Below are positions 45,301 to 56,857 of a DNA stretch of 64,000 nt, in pieces. Within the stretch, counting starts at the first letter, position 1; each line of letters opens with the position of its first letter. The translations under genes were made by a program, and so were the position numbers. The notes below the pieces were generated by a model. That model was not told where the DNA came from, searched no databases, and saw only the letters and a list, made by a program, of their open reading frames with translations. Source of the stretch: Anisodus tanguticus (lineage: Eukaryota > Streptophyta > Magnoliopsida > Solanales > Solanaceae); assembly GCA_034509755.1 (NCBI GenBank), contig CM067555.1, forward strand, positions 8,316,142 to 8,380,141, in the 5' to 3' direction.

Positions 45301-47286
45301 TTAGGGAAATAGGTACACTACTGAATCAATTCATTACACTTGGATTCTATCAAAATATTAATAATTAATTTACTAAACAGAATTGGATAAAGTACACAGA
45401 CAAAATCATTCAAGCAGACATGAAAAGGACAAATACCTATATATTTAGCCATAAGCTAAGCTCCACATTTCATTATTATTATCTTTGCAAGATTTTAGTT
45501 AGATATAGGATTATGAGGTCTAAAAATTAATTTTTTTTTAAAAAATTAATGAACAATTTAACAATCAAACAGGACAAGATAAAGGGTTCACTTAAATGAA
45601 GGAGGCATCTTTTATGGGAATCTGCATTGAGCCAAGAAAATTTTATGACTTTTTTGCAAGCTAGCTGTGAATACATTACGTTTGTTTGACATGGAGTAAA
45701 ACTAAAGTGATATACACCATGTATTATGGGATCTATTAATTGTAGATGCTATCTGTATCCCCTTTGAGGCTCCAGTAGAGATGGTAATGGATCTTGAACC
45801 CGGTTCGGATTTGGTGGATTCATATCCGTTTTATAGGATATGGACCTTCAAAATTTGGACCCGACAGATCCGGATCGGACCCGGATCCATTTCTGACGGA
45901 TCGGATCTGTATCTGGATCTTGTATTTGAGATCCGTATCCGGTCCAGATCCGATCCGTGGATCCATTTTTTATTAAATATATCCATAACCTAGAATGTAA
46001 TTTTATAAGTATTTTCTTAAATTTTTTTCATAATTTATGTATTGAGTAAATGGTTGAATCAGGATAAGGCACAAGTCACACAATCATGTAATTTGTCTTT
46101 GAAGTTTTATTTCTTTTACCTATATGCTCTCTGCAGTTTCCCATATTTTCATTTCTATAAAAAGAAAAAATTATCACTCTTCTTTAAATATTCCTTTCTT
46201 GAATCTGCTAGCCGTAAGCTTTAAATATTTTTCTCTCATTTGTTTGATTAGCAAAAAAAAACTGGGACTTTTGATATATGACTGACATTGTTTTATTTTG
46301 TTTAATGAAGTCAATCAGTAGAACTACAAGTGGAGCATCACTAAAGCCTCCAAAAATTAGCTCAAAGTTGCAACTTGTTCAGCATCACTAATGAAGTCAA
46401 TCATCTTTATTTTCTTGTGATGCTAAAACTTTGTTCAGTATTTTGGAAGAATGGTGTCATGTTTGTGTAGGTTGATTGAATGAACTCAATCATTTTTTTC
46501 AATCAGATTGCGTTTCATTTTTTCATAAAAGTTTCAACATGTGGGAATATTATTCAAGCCAAAAAAATTTACATGTAGATCCAGATCCGATCCGTGGACC
46601 CGGATTTGGATCTGATTTTTATGGACCCGATGGATCTGGATCCAGATATGAAAAATGGATCTGAATCTAGTAAGATCCGGTCCAGATCCGATCCGTTGTC
46701 ATCCCTAGGCTCCGGGCTTTATGGAGATTAAAGCATTTGCTTGCAAAACAAAGAAAAGATTGTAATAACCAAAGTTGTGATGTACCTCAAGATCCCAGAT
46801 TCAACTATCATCAACTTTTCTTATATAATCATTTGTATTTGGAAAATTATTGAAAATTGAATTTACTATCTTAATTGGATAGTTTTGTCATTTCGATTTT
46901 CTGCCAAAAAAAGAGTTTTATTTAGGGATAATTTCAATAATATACAATTCAACACAAGAAATTATATTTTTATAGCCATATTTTAAATTTACATTTACAT
47001 AGTCACATTTTCACGGTATACAACATTATATAACAGTATACAATTTTATACACGTGAAATAGACAATGTATCAACCTTGTATAAAAGTGTATATACAATA
47101 TTATACAACTTTATACACTTACGGGAGACAATGTATCAACCTTGTATAAAAGTGTATAACAGAAGTTTAAACACACTTTAACATTGTTATACAAACTTAT
47201 ACAAATGTTTCCACCTCCTCCACCGTTATACCGACCACCCCTACCGCCACTGCTAAATCAACTTTTCTATGTTGCTGCTACCCTAC
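45301..47286 (-). repeat. Arm B of the inverted duplication, carrying a hAT insertion
   Basis: Reverse complement of 4703-5758, interrupted by the hAT element at 45776-46707 and its target duplication. Continues past 47286 into sequence absent from arm A. The GGGATAATTTC at 46923 onwards resembles a Mutator-like terminal inverted repeat, so part of the arm may be a MULE end. Confidence 0.9.
45776..46707. mobile_element. Non-autonomous hAT element, 932 bp, 8-bp target duplication
   Basis: Ends TAGAGATGGTAATGGATC and, reversed, TAGGGATGACAACGGATC (14 of 18 match; related to the CAGGGATG end of Ac-type hATs). Flanked by GGCTCCAG (45768-45775) and GGCTCCGG (46708-46715), one base different. Arm A has a single GGCTCCAG at the same place: the empty site. 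Dense GGATCCGGAT/AGATCCGATCCG motifs are subterminal. No transposase. Confidence 0.92.
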
Positions 47287-47866
47287 CTTCTAAATACTGA
47301 TCGCTGGTAAACCAATAGAACATCAGAAAAGTAAAAAAAAAAAAGAAGCAAAATCAGCCACAAAGTCAAGGAATAAAGAACAACGCCAATTAGTCCAAGA
47401 ATTGAGGGAACAATAGCAAAATGAGATTGCCGGAGTCGGAGTTCTGACGAGAAAACACAGCAACGTTGAACGTTACAAAGTGGCTTCGCCGGGGTTCAAA
47501 TTCTTGGCTAGATCTGGCTATATCCGGTGTTTTAGCCTTACCGTCACCGCTACTGCAGTCAAAGATCACTGGAAAATATAGATTTTCGGCCAAATCTGCG
47601 GAGAAATAAGCAAATATACATACAAACAAACGCAACCTAACTCGTCAGAGATAGCGAGAACCAAAGTGAACGGGGAAGAGGATGACACAATGGTGTTGTT
47701 GGTTGCTTCGATTCATCACAGTCAGAAGCTCCTAGCCAGAGTTGTGAAGGGGGGAAATGGGGACAGGTCGATGGCGGGAGCTTTGTTAGGGGTGTTTTGG
47801 GTTTCGCCAGAGAAGGGGGAGGGGTGAAGCAGCAACGGTGTGGTGGTGGTTTGAGGTGGTTACAGT
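47287..47866. other. Unassigned repeat-like DNA
   Basis: Moderately GC-rich by local standards, with an open frame on the minus strand (47390-47635) that has no recognisable domain. Possibly the interior of a Mutator-like element. Confidence 0.3.
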
Positions 47867-48425
47867 CACTACAACAAATTCGATGTTCAGTGACAAATTA
47901 TTTCATCAGTAATAAATCATATTTCGTCACAAAAAATTGTGTGACAAAAGAATTTCGTCAATCAATCGTTCCTAAATGTGGGTCGCTAAAGTATACAAAG
48001 ACAATTTAGTATTTCATCGCTAAATATAGTTATATTAACTACAAAAAACTTTTTTCGTCCTTAAATGCGTAGTATTTATGACGAATTTGTTTGTCATAGA
48101 AAGTGTAAATTTTTGTAGTTGATAGTTTTTTTTGTCACTAGAAAGGTAATTAACACCGACGAAACTACCTTGTCACTAATCATTTAGTTCAATCAGTGAC
48201 GACACCAATTATCTCTAAAGTTATATGTATTTCGTAGTTGAATAAATGTAATTTCGTCACTAAAGACTACCTTCTATATAAAAAAAAGTGTTTCGTCCCT
48301 AAAAAATTAGTGACAAATTTATTGTTATTAAAAAGGTTTACAGTTTTGTAGTTAAAACTATTATTTTGTCACTAAAAGTATTGCTTTTACTGACAACATA
48401 GTATTGTCACTATAAATTTCATAAT
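47867..48425. mobile_element. CACTA-type transposon end with subterminal repeats
   Basis: CACTACAACAAATTCGATG at 47867 matches the CACTACAAnAAA end of CACTA elements. About ten TTTCGTCACTAAA/TTAGTGACAAA-type motifs in both orientations fill the next 550 bases. The other end was not found in the window, so it may be truncated, or longer than I can see. Confidence 0.6.
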
Positions 48426-48846
48426 TATTTATTTTCTAAAATTAGAATTGCATAAATTTAAAATAACATAATAAAAATGCCAGATAATAACAAAAATTCA
48501 CATTGATCATACAATTAAAATTATACTGAGATAATATCTCATTACAAGCTCCTGAAATTAAAGTAAACTATGTCCAACAAGAAAATCTAATTGAAATATA
48601 TTGTTTATTACTCCTAAACTAAGACAGATAAGTGGACGTAACGCGGTGACATTTAGCTTGCAATTATCACCTTCTATACCTGTGGAAAAGAGAGAAAAGA
48701 AAATGAATATATTCATACCGGGCTCAAAAACTAGAATTTGTAAACTGTCTTGAGCATAACTTCAAGGTTGACCTTTCTGGAGCAATAGCTGAGATCATTC
48801 CTCTGATTTAGCAGAGGAAAACAACCTCCTTCTAGTCGTAAGATAG
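48426..48846. other. Intergenic, nothing recognised
   Basis: AT-rich; may be interior of the CACTA element. Confidence 0.3.
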
Positions 48847-48863
48847 GTATGACCTCCCTTTCT

Positions 48864-49115
48864 TTGTGAAGGGGAAAGTCCGAAGGCGAAACCCCCACCT
48901 GTACCAGAGGCCCCTTGGCCAGGTGTGATGTAAATCGAGGGATATGCGCGAGTGGCAGCCCTGCAAGGGAGAGGACCAACGAGACACGAACCCAAAGCAA
49001 CAACCTTGCAATATTTCAGCAAAGACTGTCACCACACGGATTCGAACCCGCGACGTCGGAGTGATTGTACCCAATCACCTTGCCACTTACCAACTCGTCT
49101 GTGCCCCTGGGGGCA
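48864..49115 (-). mobile_element. tRNA-derived SINE, complete with 17-bp target duplication
   Basis: Same family as 8138-8391, opposite strand. Flanked by GTATGACCTCCCTTTCT at 48847-48863 and 49116-49132. Box B on the minus strand is GGGTTCGAATCCG. It matches the other copy over nearly the full length and has a cleaner box B. Confidence 0.88.
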
Positions 49116-49132
49116 GTATGACCTCCCTTTCT

Positions 49133-50073
49133 AATCCTAAATTAATGTTGTCCACTTCAAGGGAAAACAAATCAAAATACCTTCTTTTTTCACTTTAAGT
49201 GAATAAAGCTGCAAAATTGTAGAAGTCTGATCATGATTCAAACTAGAGAATTGTAAAAGGACATAGTGATTTGCCGGACCAAAATCAATTCTTCCAACAT
49301 TGATCAAATACAATAGCATTTATTCCCTTAAACCAACTAATATAGATATAGAAGTTATATTTTCATATCAAAGTTAATAATACTACTAGCTGAGAAACAT
49401 GTCAAACAAATCATACTACTAGTCAAAAGAAAAGCTTTGCATGCATACTAAGTACTAAACTCAAGTTAAATCATACTCGTCATTTTAGCTGGCAGCATCA
49501 AGCTGCACTTTCTAGTGCAACTCCAAAGTTTTCAGTTTGCATTTTATAGCGCAACTCCAAAATTTTCACTTTTGTACTTCTTATAAATATTTTAATTTAG
49601 TGAAATTTCCCCTCTGATCCCCCATGTTTAACCAGTTAAGGAAAGAACTCTATTGATATCAAATATTTTTTTTATTTCTAATTGCAAATAGGACATCAAG
49701 AATCAAATTTAAACTAACTCTAGTAGAGAAATTTATGACTTTCCCAGCAGCAAAGAACACAAGCTTAACATGTGCTCAATTAGTATGCTCCTCATATGTT
49801 CTTCAAGAAAATATACTTTTCTCATCATAAACTGGAAGCGAGACTCGTAATTACAAATATTCACAATATGACACCAAGTGGAATAAATTTATGCATTTCC
49901 TCACAATTGATCATGTAATATTCTAACCTATGCCACAAACAATCACTAAGGCAGATTAAATAAAAGAAACAAATTTGATGTTGAAAGCAGAAGTCACATA
50001 TTCTTTAGGGAACTCCATAAGCGACGAGTCCATTGTATCTTTATCTCATCATGCAACTATATCATAACATTAG
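49133..50073. other. Intergenic, nothing recognised
   Basis: AT-rich with a short imperfect repeat near 49500-49570 (TAGTGCAACTCCAAAGTTTT / TAGCGCAACTCCAAAATTTT). No gene. Confidence 0.4.
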
Positions 50074-50436
50074 TGTTGATTTAATGAATCGAAGCAATAT
50101 TACTGCAGTGTTAACTGCTGCATTAGTGAAGAATGCACAAGCAAGGGAGAATGGGAGATGATGGGAGAGAATGGGAGAGAGAATTGATGACTCAATGCAT
50201 TAGAAATATTTGGGAGAATTGCATCCTTGAATCTGAAAATATCTGTACAAGTGCATATATATACACCTCCAATTCTCTAGAATATTCTAATGACCTTTTT
50301 GTTAATTCCTTCTAACACCCCAACTAACTTTATAACTAATCTTGTAACTAACTACACCAACTAACTACCTTCTTACCAACTTGGACTAACCTCAATTAGT
50401 CAAGGCACTAGAGTGCATTTCCCTAATGTTTCAACA
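50074..50436 (-). repeat. 3' LTR of Copia-4
   Basis: 363 bases; a 20-base longer GGGAGAATGGGAGATGATGG stretch (50150-50180) distinguishes it from its partner. Confidence 0.93.
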
Positions 50437-50581
50437 CCCTCCGCCCCCTCAAGCTAGAGGATATGAAGATGTTTTTCATTCCTAGCTTGGACAGTAAAAC
50501 ATCATGTTGTTTTCTACCAAGGGCTTTTGTAAGTAGATCAGCTGGTTGGTCTATAAAAGGCAAAAAAACTGTGTTGATCAA

Positions 50582-51277
50582 TCATGCTTGTATTTTCTCC
50601 CTGATGAAATGACAATCAATGTCAATATGCTTTGTTCTTTCATGGAACACTGGATTGGCCGCAATCTGAATAGCAGATTTGCTATCTGTGTGCACTGGTA
50701 TTGGAGTCTGAATCTCCACACCAAGATCCTGAAATAGGCCTGTGATCCACACCACTTCTGCTACTGAGGCTGCCATAGCCCTGTATTCTGCCTCTGCAGA
50801 GCTTTTGGAGATAGTGTCCTACTTCTTTGACTTCCATGATATTGGTGATGAGCTATGCATTACCAAGTAGCCAGTGACTGATCTTATACAATTAACACAA
50901 GCCCCCCAATCTGCATCACAAAACACCTTGAGTTGATGAGTACTTGTACTGGACATTAGAATTCCTAGACCTGGTGCTTGCTTGATATATCTGACAATTC
51001 TGAGACCAGCTTCTATGTGTGACTTCTTAGGTGCATGCATAAACTGACTCAGGCAGTGCACAGCAAATGCAATGTCTGGTCTGGTAGTTGTCAAATATAA
51101 TAGCCTTCCAACCAATCTTTTGTAAACACTAGGATCTGATAGCCCAGAATCAAGATTTTCTCCTGATATAGGGCATGAATATGATGCATTAGCTATATGT
51201 ATGTCAAACTCACAGGTTGTAAGCTTCTTATTCATATCCATATGAGAAGATGCAGGCTTTGCACCTGCAAGTCCCAT
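50582..51277 (-). pseudogene. Copia-4 RNase H
   Basis: 51277-50819: RLVGRLLYLTTTRPDIAFAV, LKVFCDADWGACVNCIRSVT; then a stop and 50776-50582: AASVAEVVW, HTDSKSAIQIAANPVFHERT and HIDIDCHFIREKI. One TAG-type stop around the KSK/YS junction breaks it. Confidence 0.85.
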
Positions 51278-52073
51278 ATCTGATATAAGCTCTATAGCAT
51301 ATTTCCTCTGGTGTATGAGGATGCCCTATGAGTTTTTTTGCAAACTCAATGCCAAGAAAGTATCTAAGCTCCCCTAGATCCTTTATCTTGAAAGTGGACT
51401 GCAGTATCTCTTTAGTGGACTGAATCAGTACTGGATCATTTCCAGTGAGCAACAAGTCATCAACATACACCAGCACTATCACAATACCACTATTTTCCTG
51501 CTTGGTGAAAGGAGAATAGTCTCTATGACTCTGCTGAAAACCAGATGAGACAAGAGTTGTAGTCAACTTGATGTTCCATTGTCTTGATGCTTGTTTTAGC
51601 CCATAGAGAGATTTCAGCAATCTACATACATGTCTCTTCCTTTTCTTGACAACAAATCCTTCTGGAACTTCCATGTACACTTCTTCAAACAAGTCTCCTT
51701 GCAGGAATGTATTGTATACATCTATCTGATGGATTGTCCAGTGTTGTGCTGCTGTAATGGAAATCACAGCCCTTACTGTTGTCATCTTTACAACTGGTGA
51801 AAAAGTCTCTTGATAATCAAGCCCCTCCTTTTGATTGTATCCTTTTGCCACCAACATGGCTTTAAATCTCTCCACTTCTCCTGTTGCCTTGTACTTTATC
51901 TTGTATACCCACTTGCATCCTATAGCCTTCTTTCCTTCTGGTAGAGTGACCAACTTCCAGGTTCCATTGTCCTCCAATGCTTTGATTTCTGCCTCCATTG
52001 CCTCAACCCATCTGTGATCCTTTGCTGCTGTTGAATAATGATGTGGTTCTGTGTCAAGAGAAACCTTGGCCAC
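51228..52073 (-). pseudogene. Copia-4 reverse transcriptase
   Basis: HHYSTAAKDHRWVEAMEAEI opens the RT region; WKLVTLPEGKKAIGCKWVYK, SFKAxLVAKGYNQ-type motif, SLYGLKQASRQW and the catalytic YVDDLLL are present. A frameshift near 51330 after FLGIEFAK moves the rest into the next frame. Confidence 0.88.
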
Positions 52074-52448
52074 AAATTCATGATATCATGCTGATAGACC
52101 AGTATAAACAATATTATCAGTTATAGAATACAAGCAACTGGAAGAGTTATGTGTAGTAATGTAGTCTTTGTGCCATATAGGAGGTTTGCTGCTCCTTGTG
52201 GATCTTCTGACTTCATGATCTGATCTTGTGGTCATGTCAATACCTGGTGGTCATGTCTTTATGAGACCAGGACCATGATGTTGAACTGCATCAGGCATAT
52301 GTACATTCTGCATGTTGTTTTGTCTGTGTTGATCATCTTCATATTGTCTGGTATGTGTTGGTGGATTATCAAGGTTCTGTTGACAAATTAAGTCTTCATA
52401 GAAAGTAAATTCGTGTGTATTGATGTGATTAGTGCTTTCAGTTATGCC

Positions 52449-53348
52449 TCATTTGAAGGGAAAATTAGTCTCCATGAACAACACATCTCTGCTCATGAAT
52501 AGAGTTCTATTTTCCAAGTCATAAAGTTTGTATCCCTTTTGAGCAGATCCATACCCCAGAAATATGGATCTTACAGCCCTTGGAGCAAACTTATCATGTC
52601 TGTTATTTATAGTAGCAAAACACATACAACCTAATACTCTCAAGTGATCAAATTGTGGTACCTTATTATACAACATTTCAAATGGAGACCTATTCTTTAT
52701 AATAGTGGAGGGGATTCTGTTGATTATATACACTGCATTCTCTACACATAGTCCCCAGAACTTGTCTGGTAATCCTCCCTGAATCTTAATGGCTCTAGCA
52801 GTTTCTAAAATATGTATATGTTTTCTCTCCACCACACCATTTTGCTGTGGTGTGTATGGACAAGAACTTTCATGAATGACATAATATTTTAGAAACAGCT
52901 CACTACAATTCTGATTAAAAAACTCAGTTCCATTATCTGATCTTACCCTCTGAATTTTAGCTCCAAATTGGGTGTTAAATTCAACAAGGAAATTCCTGAT
53001 CAGTGTAAAGACATCAGATTTCAGTCTCATCAAAAAAATCCAAGCCCATCTAGTGTGATCATCCACAATGGTTAGAATGTATCTCATTCCATTATATGTT
53101 TCAGTTTTATAAGGTCCTCATACATCCATATGTATTAGTTGAAATGACTTTGATGCTCTACTAGTTCTAACAATGAAAGGTAGTCTAGTTTGTCTAGCCA
53201 AAGGGCACACTTCACAGTTATTCAAGACAAAATCAGTATTATTCTTGAAACATGCTATTTTCTTTAGGAAATTCATGGGTACATGACACAGTCTCTGATG
53301 CCAAGTGGTTGCATCAACATGTTGAGTTGCAGACATGCATGTACTCAA
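52449..53348 (-). pseudogene. Copia-4 integrase
   Basis: 53348-53118 holds the zinc-binding HQRLCHVP and CEVCPLARQTRLPF. 53087-52449 holds the catalytic core with RSDNGTEFFN (Asp), QQNGVVERKHIHI (Glu) and GYKLYDLENRTLF at the end. A stop lies between the two stretches. Confidence 0.88.
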
Positions 53349-53623
53349 CTCCCCACCTTTATTCTAAGCATCCAGGGATAGTATATACAATCCTGCCTCC
53401 TCATTACCAATCCCCTCACCTTTCCATATGAGAGATCCTGAAACATACAACCTCCTCCTAAGTGGTACTCCCCAACATGTGAGATTCTGGCTTAATCTCC
53501 TGTGGGCAGTTGCACTTTTCCTGTTCCTTCTGCCATGTTGGCATTGACATTATTTGCATTGTTGTTCAACAGGTCAAAGAGTTTTTTATGATGGCTGGGT
53601 GTGAACTGGCTGTATGGTATCAC

Positions 53624-54751
53624 TTAAGCAGTGTGTTTCTGACTTGTGAATGGTTGTGTATTTTGTAGAAACTTTGATGAATGGTGATGTTGTACTGGCC
53701 CTTTTTTTCCAGTGTCCTCACACAGCATAGTCCCTCCTGTGACTGCATAGGCTTTCTTCCCTTTATTGTTGAAATTTTCTGGATATCCAATTAGCTTGTA
53801 GCAACCCTCCTGCACATGTCCTGTCTTGTGACAATAGTCACACTTCATCGGTTTGTAACATTCCAATCTTGAGTAACCTTTAAGATGACAATGATCACAA
53901 TATGCATTGGAATTGTATTGTTTCTTCTGTTTTTGAACTCCACTTCCACTTCTGAAATTTCCATTTCTAGATATGAACATGGCAGATGATTCCACTTATT
54001 CAAACATCACCCTACTAGTTCTTGCTACCATCCTCTGACTCTCTTCCCGATTGACCATGGCATATACTTGTTTTAATGTAGGTAGTTGTTGTATCATAAG
54101 GATCTGACTCATTATTTGATTGTAACTCTCATCCAGTCCCATGAGAAATTGAAATAGTCTTTGGTACTGTAAGTGATCCACAAAGTCTCTTGACTTTGGG
54201 CAACAAGATAGGATTGGTATGATAGAATCATATTCATCCCACTGATCCTTGAGTCGAGAGTAATACATTGACACAGATAGTGCCCCTTGTCTCATAGAAA
54301 ATATTTCTTTGTGAAGTTGGAAAGCCTTAGAACTATTAATCTTGTCAAATCTCTCCTTCAATTCTTCCCATATATTGTATGAGTCTGAATTATACAACAT
54401 TTCAGTAAGTAAGCTCTTACTCACATTCCCCATTAACCAAGACACCACAATTGCGTTGCACCTGTCCCATAGTTGAGCCAAATCTCTATGGAAGGTTTCT
54501 CTCCTTACACTTCCATCAATGAATCCTATCTTATTCTTCCCTAGTAGGGCCAACTTCATGGCTCTACTCCACAATGTATAGTTGTTCATTCCAGTTAGGA
54601 TAATGCCCACAGATAGGGAACCAAGCGCATATGAAGGAAATAGATACAATGGATGATTGTTATCTATTTTGATCACTGTCGGGACTTCATCTGCTAGTCT
54701 TTCTTCATTACTTTCCATTACCGTTAATCTACGCTTCAATACGATCCTCAA
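53624..54751 (-). pseudogene. Copia-4 gag with zinc knuckles
   Basis: The likely start is MESNEERLADE at 54718. The UBN2-type gag domain reads LWSRAMKLALLGKNKIGFID, WEELKERFDKINSSKAFQL. A stop at 53996-53998 splits it from the tail, which has two CCHC knuckles: the second, CDYCHKTGHVQEGC, is intact; the first has Tyr in place of His. Confidence 0.88.
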
Positions 54752-55019
54752 TACACAGAGTTTTGTCTATGCGACTCGTGTGAATTGTTCAGTGACTTGT
54801 TCAGTCGATCCTGAATGATCTGTTTTGCACAGATCTGCCTTTATCTTCTTATTTCACTCTGCATGTGTCTGCATCTCCTTGAATATTGACAACAACACTT
54901 CCAGAAACTATTGCATGCATGATTTATCAAGTTATGCACACAGATCTCTGGAAAAAAATTGTTCATATCTTCTACAAATTGAATTGTTCAATCGCATATC
55001 GGTTTCGACTTTGATACCA

Positions 55020-55362
55020 TGTTGATTTGATGAATCGAAGCAATATTACCGCAATGTTAACTGCTGCATTAGTGAAGAATGCACAAGCAAGGGAGAATGG
55101 GAGAGAGAATTGATGACTCAATGCATTAGAAATATTTGGGAGAATTGCATCCTTGAATCTGAAAATATATGTGCAAGTGCATATATATACACCTCCACTT
55201 CTCTAGAATATTCTAATGACCTTTTTGTTAATTACTTCTAACACCCCAACTAACTTTATAACTAATCTTGTAACTAACTACACCAACTAACTACCTTCTT
55301 AACAACTTGGACTAACCTCAATTAGTCAAGGCACTAGAGTGTATTTCCCTAATGTTTCAACA
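55020..55362 (-). repeat. 5' LTR of Copia-4
   Basis: 343 bases, TGTTGATTTGATGAATCG to GTTTCAACA. Adjacent to the primer-binding site. Confidence 0.93.
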
Positions 55363-55465
55363 ATATGTATACCATTGGCTGGCTAAAATTTATATTATTT
55401 AAAAATTAAATGATCTCTCCTATTTATCCAATCAGATGAACCAAGTTAACCACAAAAGAGCATCA

Positions 55466-55830
55466 TCAACAACAACATACCCAGTATAATCCCATAAGTG
55501 GGGGTATGGAGAGACTAGAATATAAACAGACCTTACACCTACCTAGGAGGTAGAAATGTTGTTTCTTATAGACCATCGGCTCATAATAAGACAATAACAA
55601 AGCAGGTCAAATAGGAATAAGGAAACAGTAACTACAACAAAACCGTAAAAAGGGCAGCCCAGTGCACTAAGCTCTCGCTATGCGCGGGGTCCGGGGAAAG
55701 ACCGGATCACAAGGGTCTATTGTACGCAGTCTTACCTTGTATGTCTGCAAGAGGCTGTTCCACGGCTTGAACCCATGACCTCCTGATCACATGACATCAA
55801 CTTTACCAGTTACTCCAAGGCTCCCCTTCA
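55466..55830 (-). mobile_element. RTE LINE 3' tail with nested SINE
   Basis: AACAACAACATACCCAGTAT at 55470 and ACCATCGGCTCATAATAAG (55572) match the RTE tails elsewhere in the window, in the same orientation. It extends into 55640, where the SINE is inserted. Confidence 0.65.
55648..55829 (-). mobile_element. TS/SolS-type SINE with 18-bp target duplication
   Basis: Minus strand begins GGAGCCTTGGAGTAACTGGT (box A) and has GGGTTCAAGCCG (box B). Flanked by AACTACAACAAAACCGTA at 55630-55647 and 55830-55847. Its body is typical of the tobacco TS SINE family as I remember it. Confidence 0.85.
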
Positions 55831-55847
55831 ACTACAACAAAACCGTA

Positions 55848-56857
55848 TAAACCACACAAGAACATAAGAGAAGATATTAAATATTCATCATATCAACCTG
55901 AAAGACAAGTTGAGAAGATATCATTCTAGCACTTTAATGTGAATAGTTCGTTGGGAGTATTTCAATAATCACATATGTTAGAAGTTAAGTTCCAGCTAAT
56001 TACCACATTCATTTATACACTGTTTTACAACCAAGAAAATGATGTATGCTATCAATTTTTTTAAAAATATCATTTTCATTTGAAGAATCTTTTTGGTTCA
56101 ACATCCATAAAACAAAAGTTAAAGTTGCACCGATTAAATAGGCATATGCTTAATTAGTAGTAGTGCACATGCGCCCAAATTTAAACAAAAGAAACACGCA
56201 GAACCTCATCCATCTAGAACACCAATTATTTTTCCTTTAATAGCTTTCGATTTTTTCTAATGTACTTTTCCCTTTACTCTTTTTTTGATATTGAAAGTTA
56301 TGTGCTCATCATAGAGAAGCATCATAAAATATCCTGCTTGATATACAAGTTTTCACGCATAGAGTCGAAATAGCACTAAAGTAATCAAAGCTCATATCAA
56401 TCAAATCATAAATCAGAAATGTTGTCCGCTTGGGCAGCTCAATTGATTATCAAGAGGGATATTTGGAAAATAAATTAGAAATGTCAATTAATAGTTGTAA
56501 TAAAAACAGACTAAAGAATTAAGTATGTTCATATTCTGTATCCCTATATCCAAACTAATGTTCATACAAGGAACCTTGGTACTTTAATTTTCTCGCAAAA
56601 TTGACAAAGTAAGATTTTTCAAAAAGAATAATCGTTTTAAGTCTAAATTAGCTTCAAAATAGCTAAGTGGAGCATCAATTAGAGAACGTGCAAAAGAAAA
56701 AGGTAGAATAGGAAGGAAAAAATAGTAGCATACCTGATACCGTGAAAGGTGCTGGGATCTCAAATCTTCATTTCAGTTAAATTTTGTTCTTGAAGATTTT
56801 TGAGCTTCTGAACTCCCTATGTTCTCATCAGTGTGCTAATTTTAGTATACATTCAAG
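55848..56857. other. Intergenic, nothing recognised
   Basis: AT-rich. No gene. Confidence 0.35.

Larger units (their letters stand above)
50074..55362 (-). mobile_element. Copia-4: full-length copia of a second family
   Basis: 5289 bases; LTRs 50074-50436 and 55020-55362, TG..CA ended. The primer-binding site TGGTATCA follows the right LTR on the minus strand, and a GAGGGGGCGGAGGG polypurine tract precedes the left one. Gag, integrase, RT and RNase H follow in order; the protease is mostly deleted. The LTRs are nearly identical apart from a 20-bp duplication, so it is a fairly recent insertion. The flanks ATTAG and ATATG do not give a clean target duplication. Protein sequence is distinct from the other four elements. 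Confidence 0.92.

Noticed and set aside
50069..55367. ATTAG and ATATG as target duplication of Copia-4
   Set aside because: Two of five bases differ, which does not fit the near-identical LTRs.
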